Assembly: GCA_964537505.1 (NCBI GenBank)
Contig: CAZICK010000054.1
Coordinates: 1 to 25,950, forward strand
Source of the DNA: DAINBT01 sp036732785
GTDB taxonomy: Bacteria > Planctomycetota > Phycisphaerae > Sedimentisphaerales > SM23-30
Direction: 5' to 3'
DNA length: 25,950 bases
In this document: positions 6,201 to 14,076 of the stretch, piece after piece
Position numbering within the stretch: position 1 is the stretch's first letter
Layout: the number at the start of each line of letters is the position of its first letter
Position numbers and translations under genes: made by a program
The notes under the pieces: model-generated
Told to the model about the DNA's origin: nothing
Seen by the model: only the letters and a program-made list of their open reading frames with translations
The model's database searches: none

Positions 6201-9110
6201 AGGCGTGACAACAGTAGTACAGGCCAAACGCTTGAGTTTTCGGTTGGAAATACGGTTGTTGATTCTTTGGTTACTATCTATGCCGACGGTGAACCTATAG
6301 GTAGTGCGATAGCTGATGGGAGCATAACCTACATAGCCACGGGCGGCGACTACGATCTTACCGAGGGGTCGCATTTCATTACGGCCGAACAAATTACTCC
6401 CGGCTATTCGGGATCGCTGGAGTCTTCGGCATTGGAGATGACGGTCGATACAGGCGTACCGATTATCAACGATGCGAGCGTTGTTCCGACGGAGCCGCAG
6501 GTTGTCGGGGCGATGTTCGATTTTGATATGATCGCTATCGATGAGATATCAGCGGTGGATGTGTTTGTGGAGGAGGTTACGATTCGCAGCAGCGATATTA
6601 CCGCTAAGGTGGATTTGCAGTATAGCGGAGATGATCTTTATGAGGGTTCGTGGAACAGTAGCGGCTATAAATGGGGGACATACGCGGTAGATTTCAAGGT
6701 GGTCGATCTGGCCGGCAACTCCCAGGAGTGGATCGCCGCGTCATACATAAGTTTATTGTTTACCGGTGGGACGGTACCGGGCGATATCGGCCCTGAAGGC
6801 ATTCTCCCCGGAGGTGAAAGCGGAGACAAAACAGTTGATGTTTTCGATTTGGAGGCTTTGGCAGGGGTTTGGCTGAGTACGCCGGAGACGCTGGATTGGA
6901 ATGGGTCTTATGATGTTGTTCCAGACGGTATAATCGATTTACATGATTTTGCGCTTTTGAGCGAACATTGGCTGGAAGTATTTCAAAGCCCGCCTCCCGC
7001 CGGACCGGATCTTTTGGCCGCGTACGATACAGGGCGGCATGATGCTGACGATTTGACGATGTTCAACAACGACGGTGGAGACGAGAAGCTGCAATTTTCG
7101 GTGGGTGGTACGGTTGCCGGCACGACGGTTACTATTTATGCGGGCGATAACGCTATCGGCAGCGCGACAGCTACCGGTGAGACAACGATAGTCGAAACAG
7201 AGGGCACATACATTCTTGCCGATGGGATTCATTCGATTACGGCTACGCGCACCGATTTCCTGTGTCTGGAATCGGAAAAGTCTTTTCCTCTGGAGTTAAC
7301 GGTTGATACGGCAGGGCCGATTATTACCGATCCGAATGTCGTTCCGACCGGGATTAGGCTTGTGGGAGAGGTTTTCGATCTTACGATGATTGCTTCTGAC
7401 GTAATTTCCGCGGTAGATGACTTGTTCGTGGAAGAAGTTATCATTCACAAGCCCGGCACCACCATCAAAGTTGATCTGCAGCACAGCGAAGGTGATTTCT
7501 ATGAAGGTTCGTGGGACAGCACAGGTATTGAGATCGGGGTGTATTCCGTAGATTTCGAGGCGATGGATCTGGCCGGCAACCTACAGAAGACCAGTGATGT
7601 CGCATCTATAACCATAATACATCAAAGTCCGGTTCCAGGAGGGGTTCCGGATCTTTTGGATGCGTATGATACAGGTCGTGAGAGTGATGACGATTTGACC
7701 AGGTTGAACAACGGCGGCGCAGATAAAAAGCTGCAGTTTTCAGTGGCCGATACAATTGACGCGGCTACGGTCAAAATCTATGCGGATGGTAATCTTATCG
7801 GCAGCGCGGTGTCTGCCGGTGGCGCAACGATTGTCGAGACAGACGGTATATACAATTTGAGCGATGGTTTGCGTGCCATTACGGCTACCCAGACTGAAGC
7901 CGGCGGTAACCTGGAATCATTTGCGACTTCGCCGTTGGTCATAACGGTTGACACGCTGGCGCCGACTATCACCGATCCGAATGTCGTTCCGGCTGGGATT
8001 CAGCTTGTTGGAGAGGTTTTCGATCTGGCGATGACTGCCGTCGATGTGGATTCCGGGATAGATGATTTGTTTGTGGAGGAAGTTACCATTTACAAGTCCG
8101 GCGTCACAATCAAAGTGGATCTGCAGCACGGCGCAGGCGATCTCTACGAAGGTTCGTGGGACAGCACCGGGGCTGAGACGGGAAAATATACTGTTGATTT
8201 TGAGGCGATCGATATTGCCGGCAACTCACAGAAGATCAGCGATGTTACATCTATAACTTTAGTGCATCAAAGCCCGGTTCCCGGGGTTCCGGACCTTGTG
8301 GACGCGTATGATACGGGTCGTGAGAGTGATGACGATTTGACCCGGTTGAACAACAGCAGCTCGGATAAAAAGTTGCAATTCTTAGTGGTTAATACAATCA
8401 ACGGAGCTACGATCAATATCTATGCGGATGATAATTTTATCGGCAGCGCGACAGCCGCCGGGGACGCAACGATTGTTGAGACAGACGGTATATACAATTT
8501 GAGCGATGGTTTGCATGGCATTACGGCTACCCAAACTGTGATCGGCAGCGGTCTGGAATCAGCGAAGTCTTTGCCGTTAGTCATAACAGTTGACACGCTG
8601 GCGCCGACTATTACCGATCCGAATGTCGTTCCGGCTGGGATTCAGCTTGTTGGAGAGGTTTTCGATCTGGCGATGACTGCCATCGATGCGGATTCCGGGA
8701 TAGATGATTTGTTTATGGAGGAAGTTACCATTCGCAAGGGCGCTACCACCGTCAAGGTGAATCTCGATCCCAACGAGGGTGAAATCAATGTCTATCGTGG
8801 TTCGTGGGACAGCACAGGTTATGGTACGGGAGAATATACCGTTGATTTTGAGGCGATCGATATTGCCGGCAACTCACAACAGATTGTTGCGGTGGCGTCC
8901 ATAAGTTTGATTGGATTAATATCGGGCGATATCGCTCCGGAAGGTGGGGACGGAAAGGTTGACATTTTTGATTTGTCGGTTCTGACTCAGGCGTGGCTGA
9001 GCACGACAGGTTCGCCGGGCTGGGATGAACTCTGTGATATTGTCGTGGACGGCAGGATCGATCTGAAAGATTTTGCCGTTATGGCACAACATTGGCTGGA
9101 AGGCACATAA
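3297..9110 (+). CDS. giant secreted beta-helix / Ig-like / dockerin-like protein
   Basis: This encodes a 1937-residue Sec-exported protein (signal peptide about 1-26, cleavage near SANA). Residues about 27-370 are a right-handed parallel beta-helix with N-C-I-I-x-G-N and G-G-G-I rungs. They run into a choice-of-anchor Q-type segment ending D-I-G-A-Y-E near residue 502. From about 512 there are six modules of about 214 residues: three (512-1155), a dockerin-like segment (about 1157-1228), three more (1230-1874) and a C-terminal dockerin-like segment (1875-1937, D-G-K-V-D-I-F-D-L and H-W-L-E). Each module pairs an Ig-like half (T-V-T-I-Y-A-D-G, I-G-S-A) with a second half containing Y-E-G-S-W-D-S and I-A-G-N. 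ATG 3297 is chosen over in-frame ATG 3276 because GGAGG (3285-3289) lies 7 nt upstream. Likely a cell-surface or extracellular adhesin or carbohydrate-binding scaffold; no catalytic residues are recognised. Confidence 0.85.
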   Translation: MVRSGTIRVFFLLFFFVTADGSANADISIDSSGLGDYLTIQEGIDNAVNGETVIVAQGEYVENISFPNGKAIIVRSANPADWGVVRNTIINGDHTSSCVVFSGNGSYVNILQGFTITNGYLYLGSPMSDYGGGGIYCEFASPVISSCIITGNSAEGCGGGGIYCGPWAAPTISNCIISGNSTDYSGGGIYCYSSNWPQINNCIIVGNVSEYSGGGIDFTESYATISGCIISGNSAYYGGGLECESNSESAIVNSVISGNWAVEYGGGLECYYNSTATIANTTIADNLSGYVGSALSCDSDPPAASTVDMTNCILWDNFNWDDLNDCIWNNDNSVITVIFSDIQNLDSVVGDIILPDPDNVFDGEPLFVVDGGDAITGNWTSPSSYNGGTNRTTFYDGLALFLDGQLVNRLIDPHTNDQGVHGLIVDNTATTIEVLGDLVGEVPAGAEYRIVDYHISNGSPCIDTGTDQGAPTSDIEGNVRPVDILGQGADETGTEYDIGAYEVQIVPTLPEPDIPDLVSGYDTGRWNNDNLTRLNNSSLSKRLEFSVGNTVNGAVVTIYSDGVAIGAALATSSTTMVTTSGVYDNRLLDGPHEITASQDKIGSAKSPESESLTVIVETVLPDISNPTVVPSGEEYEPGEVFVFEMTASDAGSGLDDSFSQEVTLREGATLFRSVNLQLVGGETDLYRGSWNTAYYTAGGYFAVDFEAVDLAGNSRKLSNVAFITMLEQSPVPGEPDLLSTHDTGLYSDDDLTRFDNSDEDKKLQFTVAETVPGATVTIFADGDNVIGSAVSEGETTVVVTNGSYALGNGEHSITASQTKPDTLESERSTALEITIDAGPPTIIDPNVAPTGAHTIGTSFYFELTSFDEESGLDDSFTHEVTLRKGATTIHVDLEADQGDGDWYWGWWDSSGCDGGVYTVDFETVDIAGNVQKISDFTSITIILRSPTPGTPDLKPEYDTGRSNNDNITRRDNSSTGQTLEFSVGNTVVDSLVTIYADGEPIGSAIADGSITYIATGGDYDLTEGSHFITAEQITPGYSGSLESSALEMTVDTGVPIINDASVVPTEPQVVGAMFDFDMIAIDEISAVDVFVEEVTIRSSDITAKVDLQYSGDDLYEGSWNSSGYKWGTYAVDFKVVDLAGNSQEWIAASYISLLFTGGTVPGDIGPEGILPGGESGDKTVDVFDLEALAGVWLSTPETLDWNGSYDVVPDGIIDLHDFALLSEHWLEVFQSPPPAGPDLLAAYDTGRHDADDLTMFNNDGGDEKLQFSVGGTVAGTTVTIYAGDNAIGSATATGETTIVETEGTYILADGIHSITATRTDFLCLESEKSFPLELTVDTAGPIITDPNVVPTGIRLVGEVFDLTMIASDVISAVDDLFVEEVIIHKPGTTIKVDLQHSEGDFYEGSWDSTGIEIGVYSVDFEAMDLAGNLQKTSDVASITIIHQSPVPGGVPDLLDAYDTGRESDDDLTRLNNGGADKKLQFSVADTIDAATVKIYADGNLIGSAVSAGGATIVETDGIYNLSDGLRAITATQTEAGGNLESFATSPLVITVDTLAPTITDPNVVPAGIQLVGEVFDLAMTAVDVDSGIDDLFVEEVTIYKSGVTIKVDLQHGAGDLYEGSWDSTGAETGKYTVDFEAIDIAGNSQKISDVTSITLVHQSPVPGVPDLVDAYDTGRESDDDLTRLNNSSSDKKLQFLVVNTINGATINIYADDNFIGSATAAGDATIVETDGIYNLSDGLHGITATQTVIGSGLESAKSLPLVITVDTLAPTITDPNVVPAGIQLVGEVFDLAMTAIDADSGIDDLFMEEVTIRKGATTVKVNLDPNEGEINVYRGSWDSTGYGTGEYTVDFEAIDIAGNSQQIVAVASISLIGLISGDIAPEGGDGKVDIFDLSVLTQAWLSTTGSPGWDELCDIVVDGRIDLKDFAVMAQHWLEGT
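7627..8919 (+). repeat. in-frame tandem repeat of Ig-like modules 5 and 6 (642 bp period)
   Basis: Modules 5 and 6 of the giant gene are nearly identical at DNA level over long stretches. For example, GCGTATGATAC occurs at 7662 and 8304, and ACACGCTGGCGCCGACTAT at 7951 and 8593, both exactly 642 bp (214 codons) apart. This indicates a recent duplication or gene conversion compared with the more diverged modules 1-4. Confidence 0.85.
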
Positions 9111-9132
9111 CTTGAATGTATAGGAGTTTGTT

Positions 9133-10890
9133 ATGATCAGGCAAGACTCGAGTAGTATCGGAGCTAACACTTTTTTTGGGGAGTGGTTGGTCAGTAATGA
9201 CATTCTGAACGAGGAAAAGCTCCACGAAGCGCTCGCCGAACAACAGAATAACGGCGGGCGGCTAGGTGAAGTGTTGGTCAGACTGGAAATATTCGAGGAT
9301 AGCGACCTGGCTCGCTATCTGGGTGAGTATTTTTCATTGGATCATGTTCGTATCGACGGTTCGTCTGATATTGACATGGTTGTTGCCCGGAAGATACCGG
9401 AAAAAATCGCCAAACGATTCAATCTTGTCGCCCTTGGTGAAACTGAAGATCGGATCATTATAGCGATGGTCGATCCACTTGATGTTGTGGCGTTGGATAC
9501 GGTTACCCGGATAATGAAGCGGCAGCCAGACGTGGTAATCTGTTCGCAGATGGATATCAACCGGGCAATAGAAGCGATCTATTACGGGTCGGATATCGAG
9601 GAGCAGCGACTGCGTGAGTTGGTCGATTTCGAAATCAATTCCGAGGAAGAATATCTGATCGAAGAAGACGACCTTATGTCGGCCGATATCATCAGCAGTG
9701 AAGACGCCGCCAGCAGGGCTCCGGTTATCAAGTTTGTCGATCTGCTGCTGAGCCAGGCGGTAAAGAGCAAGGCCAGCGATATCCACATCGAACCGCAGGA
9801 AAGATCAATGAACGTACGGATGAGAGTTGACGGTTTGCTGAGCAATATGATCCCTCCACCGCGGAAAATGCAGGGTCCGGTTATTACCAGGGTAAAGATT
9901 CTGGCCAATATGGATGTGGCTGAACGCCGGCTGCCGCAAGACGGAAGATTTAAGATCAAAGCCCCTGGCCGTGATATCGACGTTCGGGTGAGTACTCTGC
10001 CGACAATCTACGGCGAAAAAGTGGTTATGCGAATCCTCGATAAAAACGCCGTAAAACATGACATTAATGTTCTTGGGTTCGATCCGGAATTTGTAGTTCT
10101 GTACAAAAATGTTTTGAGGCAGCCGCATGGTATTATTATTCTTACCGGGCCTACCGGGAGTGGGAAAAGCACTACTTTGTATGCGTCGCTTAATTATCTG
10201 AAAGATCCGCACAAGAATATCACCACCGTTGAAAATCCTGTGGAATACCGTCTTGCCGGCATTAATCAGGTTCAAATAAGACCGGAAATCAATCTTGGTT
10301 TTGCCGCATGTCTTCGATCTATTATGCGACAGGATCCGGACATTGTTCTTTTGGGAGAGATACGTGACAAAGAGACGGCTGAAATTGCGGTCCAGACGTC
10401 GTTAACCGGTCATCTGGTTTTAAGCACTTTCCACACCAACGATGCCTCCAGCGCCATAACCAGATTGATGTTTATGGGAGTCGAACCATATCTGTTGGCG
10501 TCGAGTCTTAATTTGGTGATCTCCCAAAGACTGGTCAGGAGAATTTGCGAAAGCTGCAAGGAACCGATGCAACTGGAAGATCGGTTTATCGGGCAGATCA
10601 ATATTGACGCCGAGAAGGCCAGACAAACCACGTTTTATCGTGGTCGGGGCTGCGCCCATTGTGGTGAAACCGGTTATCAGGGACGATTACCGCTGTTTGA
10701 ATTTCTGCTTATTGACAGGCAGATACGACAAGCAATTACGGCCGGGGCCAGTGAGCTGCAGATAAAAGCTATGGCTCGTCAGGCTGGTTATGAAACTCTG
10801 CTCGAATGCGGCACCAAGAAGGTAATAGCAGGATATACCACCCCGGAGGAGGTTCTTAAAGTGACTTATTCCGAGGACATAAATCTCTAG
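9133..10890 (+). CDS. GspE/PilB-type secretion ATPase
   Basis: This is a 585-residue hexameric traffic ATPase of the type II secretion / type IV pilus assembly family, cytoplasmic at the inner membrane. The N-terminal MshEN/T2SSE_N domain (about 10-150) contains G-R-L-G-E-V-L. The ATPase core has Walker A GPTGSGKS at 339-346, Walker B/Asp box with D-I-V-L-L-G-E-I-R-D (403-412), and a His box with S-T-F-H-T-N-D. The tetracysteine zinc motif is intact: Cys472/475 and Cys507/510. Length is normal and no key residue is missing. The start is supported by TAGGAG at 9121-9126, 6 nt upstream. It begins 22 nt after the giant Ig-like gene, so the two are probably cotranscribed. No inner-membrane platform (GspF/PilC) or secretin gene is near. 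The subfamily (GspE or PilB) cannot be fixed from the sequence alone. Confidence 0.93.
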   Translation: MIRQDSSSIGANTFFGEWLVSNDILNEEKLHEALAEQQNNGGRLGEVLVRLEIFEDSDLARYLGEYFSLDHVRIDGSSDIDMVVARKIPEKIAKRFNLVALGETEDRIIIAMVDPLDVVALDTVTRIMKRQPDVVICSQMDINRAIEAIYYGSDIEEQRLRELVDFEINSEEEYLIEEDDLMSADIISSEDAASRAPVIKFVDLLLSQAVKSKASDIHIEPQERSMNVRMRVDGLLSNMIPPPRKMQGPVITRVKILANMDVAERRLPQDGRFKIKAPGRDIDVRVSTLPTIYGEKVVMRILDKNAVKHDINVLGFDPEFVVLYKNVLRQPHGIIILTGPTGSGKSTTLYASLNYLKDPHKNITTVENPVEYRLAGINQVQIRPEINLGFAACLRSIMRQDPDIVLLGEIRDKETAEIAVQTSLTGHLVLSTFHTNDASSAITRLMFMGVEPYLLASSLNLVISQRLVRRICESCKEPMQLEDRFIGQINIDAEKARQTTFYRGRGCAHCGETGYQGRLPLFEFLLIDRQIRQAITAGASELQIKAMARQAGYETLLECGTKKVIAGYTTPEEVLKVTYSEDINL

Positions 10891-10936
10891 GTGGTATTCG
10901 GGCAAAGCCTGGATAGTTTGCAATGAAAGGTTTATA

Positions 10937-11149
10937 ATGGCAACAAGGTACAGAACGATTGAGGTTTCAAGAAAAGGCGTAATAACCGAGAAGAGCGGCA
11001 GTCCGGTCACGTGTCCCGTCCGCGAACAAGACTGCACGATCATGTGCGCATGGTATTCCAGTGACGGCATAATATCTCGGTGTCGAGACACTGTTATAGG
11101 TAGTGTTTCCGCCAGAAAAACTATTCGATCATTTCGTTTGCAGACCTGA
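10937..11149 (+). CDS. small Cys-containing hypothetical protein
   Basis: This is a 70-residue ORF with RBS AAAGG (10926-10930) 6 nt before ATG, 46 nt after the secretion ATPase gene on the same strand. The middle contains C-P-x5-C-x3-C-A-W-Y and a further Cys 11 residues on, a pattern that could bind a metal ion or an iron-sulfur cluster. The N-terminus (MATRYRTIEVSRKG) is basic and no signal peptide is visible. I do not recognise the family. It is accepted because of the good RBS, the operon-like position and the ordered cysteines, but it could be a chance ORF. Confidence 0.5.
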   Translation: MATRYRTIEVSRKGVITEKSGSPVTCPVREQDCTIMCAWYSSDGIISRCRDTVIGSVSARKTIRSFRLQT

Positions 11150-11159
11150 AGCTAATAGT

Positions 11160-11387
11160 AACATTTTAGCCAAGTGAAGCAGAAAATTCAGCAAGTTTCG
11201 GTAATTTGCCGGTTTGAGCGTAGCTGTGGCTGTGGCCGTTGATGTTGTTCAACGCTTTTTGCTTTCATACGCTGAATGTACGCAACTTTGCGCAATCAGC
11301 GAAAATCACCTGTCTTGACATTTCGAAGTTATTTTTGCAAAATCGAACCAGAAAAAGTAGAATGACACTTCACCTGGCTGAAATGTT
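11160..11387. repeat. 228-bp segment bounded by a 20-bp imperfect inverted repeat
   Basis: The left arm (11160-11179, AACATTTTAGCCAAGTGAAG) and the right arm (11368-11387) are inverted copies with two mismatches in 20 bp. No ORF fills the segment, and a good promoter (11315-11343) lies inside near the right arm. It could be a MITE-like element or a long-range RNA stem. No clear target-site duplication is seen. The rest of the 383-bp gap (11150-11532) shows no other gene. Confidence 0.55.
11315..11343 (+). promoter_or_regulatory. promoter of the radical SAM-neuB / neuC operon
   Basis: A consensus -35 TTGACA (11315-11320), a 17-bp spacer and a -10 CAAAAT (11338-11343, 4 of 6) point toward the radical SAM-neuB gene. 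The predicted leader is about 180 nt and would contain the right arm of the inverted repeat. Confidence 0.5.
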
Positions 11388-11532
11388 GCCTACATAGTTA
11401 GTCACCTTAGACATTATAACCAGGTGTCCATAAAGTACTTATGCGTGTTTGCCAACTTAAAATGGTCAGTTTGAGTGAATTAAGATGAAGATTGAGCATG
11501 CAAACAATGGTCGAAACAAGGGTCGATAGATC

Positions 11533-14076
11533 ATGGCGTTTAAGAGTTATGATATTGTTTTGATTTTTCCGCCGATCCGGACGTGGGACAGTCCGCGGAA
11601 TTTTCCCGCCGGGATCGGACTGATCGCGGCCAGACTACGCAGCGCCGGCTATCACGTGGCGGTGATCGACGTAAACGGACTGCGTTTAAGCGATGAAGAA
11701 GTACTGGAGAAACTCCAACGTTATAACCCGTTGGTGATCGGGGTCGGAGGGTTGATTACCACGTATGGATGGGTCAAGCGGATGACTCGGCGGATTCGGC
11801 AACTGCTCCCGGATGGTAAAATAATTCTGGGCGGATCGGTAGGAACCAGTATTGTCGCTACGGCACTAAAAAATCTGGGTGTCGATGTGATTGTGGTGGG
11901 CGAAGCGGATGATACGATCCTGGAAGTTCTGCCGGCGATATTGAATGCACGGGAATTGGATGGGATTGCCGGGTTGGCGTATCTGCATGATGGAAAGATA
12001 GTGCGAACAGCCGACAGAAAGCAGATCGGGAACCTGGACGATCTGCCTTATCCGGCGTGGGATATGTTTCCGATGGAGGTTTATCTGGCCAATCCGGTGG
12101 TGGGTGTGGGTAAGGATATCGATATTATCAGTTCTCGCGGATGCCCCTTTGGATGCAGGTATTGTTACCGACTGTTCGGCAGGAAATTCCGCGGGCGCAG
12201 CGCCGAGCACATAGTAGGGGAGATGGCTGCGTTAAAGAGAAATTACGATGTGGATTTCATCAGTTTTCAGGATGATTGTTTTGTCGTCGATAAGAAGCGG
12301 GTGTTCGAGGTTTGTGATTTGATTGATCGGCATGGTTTGAGCAGGTCGCTGCGCTGGAGTTGTACAGGACGGGTGACGATGTGCGATAAAGATATGCTCC
12401 AGCGGATGCGGGCCTGCGGATGCGTGTCGGTAAGTTACGGGATAGAGAGCGGTTCGGAAGAAATTCTAAAGGCGATGGACAAAGGCGCTTCCCTGGAACA
12501 GGCTAAAGAAGCTATCAGAAATACCAGGCAGACAGGAATGCGTTCGCCGGTATCGTTTATGATCGGTTATCCGGGTGAAACTCGCCGGACCGTAATGGAG
12601 ACGGTCGAGTTTTGCAGGGAAATGAATATTCCACTGACGTCGCTGATGTTTACCTGTCCGTATCCGGGTACGGTGTTATATGAGGAGGTTAAGGAGAGCG
12701 AGCGGTTTAGGAAACAGTTTGCCACCGAGGAAGAATTTGTGCTGAAAATGGGCGATGCGGTGGACCTGACGGTAAATTTGACGGATATGAGCGATGAACA
12801 GTTGCTGTCGCTGCGGGACGAGGCGTTGGAGGCGACGCAGCGCAATTACCGGGGACCAAGTACCCAGGAAGCGGCGGCGCATGAGAAAGAACTGTACGGC
12901 GAGCAGTTGTATTATAAAGGGAAGGAACAACTCGGCAGCGGACGGCTTGCGGCGCACCGGCAACGGCATGGCTTCAATGAAAACATAATTATAAAACCGC
13001 AGGACAAAAAAAATATGCCCGGTTGGGTTGACAGGCGAGTACATCCTTATGTGATTGCCGAGGCCGGGGTCAATCACAATGGAAAACTGGAAACGGCGAT
13101 CGAGTTGGTTGACGCGGCCCGGGAAGCAGGCGCAAACTGCGTAAAGTTTCAGGCGTTTTACGCGGACGAGCTGGCGGTCAGGGGAGCGCCAAAGGCCCAA
13201 TACCAGGAAGCAAGCGGCAAAAAAGGGGAAAGCCAATATGAAATGCTCAAACACTGTGAATTGAGTGAAGATGATTTCAAAAAGATAATAAAACAGTGTG
13301 AACAACGGGGGATTGATTTTCTGGTTACGCCTTTTTCGGTGCGGTGGGTTGAATTTTTTGTTGATATGCGGGTGGCGGCATTTAAGGTGGGATCGGGCAA
13401 CCTGGCGGCGGTTGGTTTGTTGGAGGCGATCGGGCAGGCGGGTCTGCCGGTGATCGTATCGACAGGGATGGCAAATATGGAGGAAGTCGATCGGACGCTG
13501 AACCAGTTGCGCGAAGCGGGTTGTGGGAGCCTTGCCGTGTTGCATTGCGTGAGCCTGTATCCGACGAAGCTGGAACAAGCGAACTTGCGTGCTATAGGCA
13601 CGTTGGCAAAACATACAGAGCTGCCGGTGGGGTTTTCCGATCATACCGAACAGATAATTACCGCCGCCCTGGCGGTGGCGGCGGGGGCGGTGATACTGGA
13701 GAAGCATTTAACGCTGGATAAGACCCTTGACGGGCCGGACCATAAGATGAGCCTGGAACCGCAGCAGTTAAGGCAGTATATAGAGCTTGCCGCACAGGCG
13801 GTACAGGCGTATGGAAACGGTAAAAAAGAACCGATAAGAGAAGAAATGACGATCAAAGAAACAGTGCGAATGAGTGTGGCCTCAACAGTGTTTCTCAAAA
13901 AGGGTACGGTAATTACCCCTGAGATGGTAACCCTGAAGCGTCCGGGCACAGGAATATCGCCAGATCGAATTTATGAAGTTGTCGGTTCTACTGTTGGACG
14001 TGATATAAAAGCAGATCGAATAATAAAACCGGAAGACGTAATTGGATGGCAAAAAGAATTGCAAAGCGACGGATAG
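11533..14076 (+). CDS. B12-binding-type radical SAM / N-acetylneuraminate synthase (NeuB) fusion
   Basis: This is one uninterrupted 847-residue ORF with two enzymes. Residues about 1-150 form a B12-binding-like Rossmann domain (DIVLIFPP start, I-L-G-G-S, V-V-G-E-A-D) without the D-x-H-x-x-G motif. The radical SAM core follows, with Cys204-x3-Cys208-x2-Cys211 for the 4Fe-4S cluster, and runs to about 430. A charged linker leads to NeuB from about 495: V-I-A-E-A-G-V-N-H-N-G (507-517), V-K-F-Q, the putative metal-binding His of S-D-H-T and E-K-H, and a C-terminal SAF (antifreeze-like) domain with R-P-G-T-G-I-S. NeuB condenses phosphoenolpyruvate with ManNAc or a related sugar to give a nonulosonic acid. 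The ATG at 13015 (residue 495) has AGGA 10 nt upstream and might also yield free NeuB. neuC overlaps the 3' end. The radical SAM role is unknown. Confidence 0.92.
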   Translation: MAFKSYDIVLIFPPIRTWDSPRNFPAGIGLIAARLRSAGYHVAVIDVNGLRLSDEEVLEKLQRYNPLVIGVGGLITTYGWVKRMTRRIRQLLPDGKIILGGSVGTSIVATALKNLGVDVIVVGEADDTILEVLPAILNARELDGIAGLAYLHDGKIVRTADRKQIGNLDDLPYPAWDMFPMEVYLANPVVGVGKDIDIISSRGCPFGCRYCYRLFGRKFRGRSAEHIVGEMAALKRNYDVDFISFQDDCFVVDKKRVFEVCDLIDRHGLSRSLRWSCTGRVTMCDKDMLQRMRACGCVSVSYGIESGSEEILKAMDKGASLEQAKEAIRNTRQTGMRSPVSFMIGYPGETRRTVMETVEFCREMNIPLTSLMFTCPYPGTVLYEEVKESERFRKQFATEEEFVLKMGDAVDLTVNLTDMSDEQLLSLRDEALEATQRNYRGPSTQEAAAHEKELYGEQLYYKGKEQLGSGRLAAHRQRHGFNENIIIKPQDKKNMPGWVDRRVHPYVIAEAGVNHNGKLETAIELVDAAREAGANCVKFQAFYADELAVRGAPKAQYQEASGKKGESQYEMLKHCELSEDDFKKIIKQCEQRGIDFLVTPFSVRWVEFFVDMRVAAFKVGSGNLAAVGLLEAIGQAGLPVIVSTGMANMEEVDRTLNQLREAGCGSLAVLHCVSLYPTKLEQANLRAIGTLAKHTELPVGFSDHTEQIITAALAVAAGAVILEKHLTLDKTLDGPDHKMSLEPQQLRQYIELAAQAVQAYGNGKKEPIREEMTIKETVRMSVASTVFLKKGTVITPEMVTLKRPGTGISPDRIYEVVGSTVGRDIKADRIIKPEDVIGWQKELQSDG

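Noticed and set aside
11485..11529. 14-codon leader peptide frame just before the radical SAM-neuB ATG
   Set aside because: It has no good RBS and no regulatory codon run or attenuator structure.
12676..13707. 343-codon open frame on the minus strand
   Set aside because: It lies wholly within the radical SAM-neuB gene, has an amino-acid make-up rich in His/Arg/Leu typical of a shadow frame, and has no RBS or known motif.
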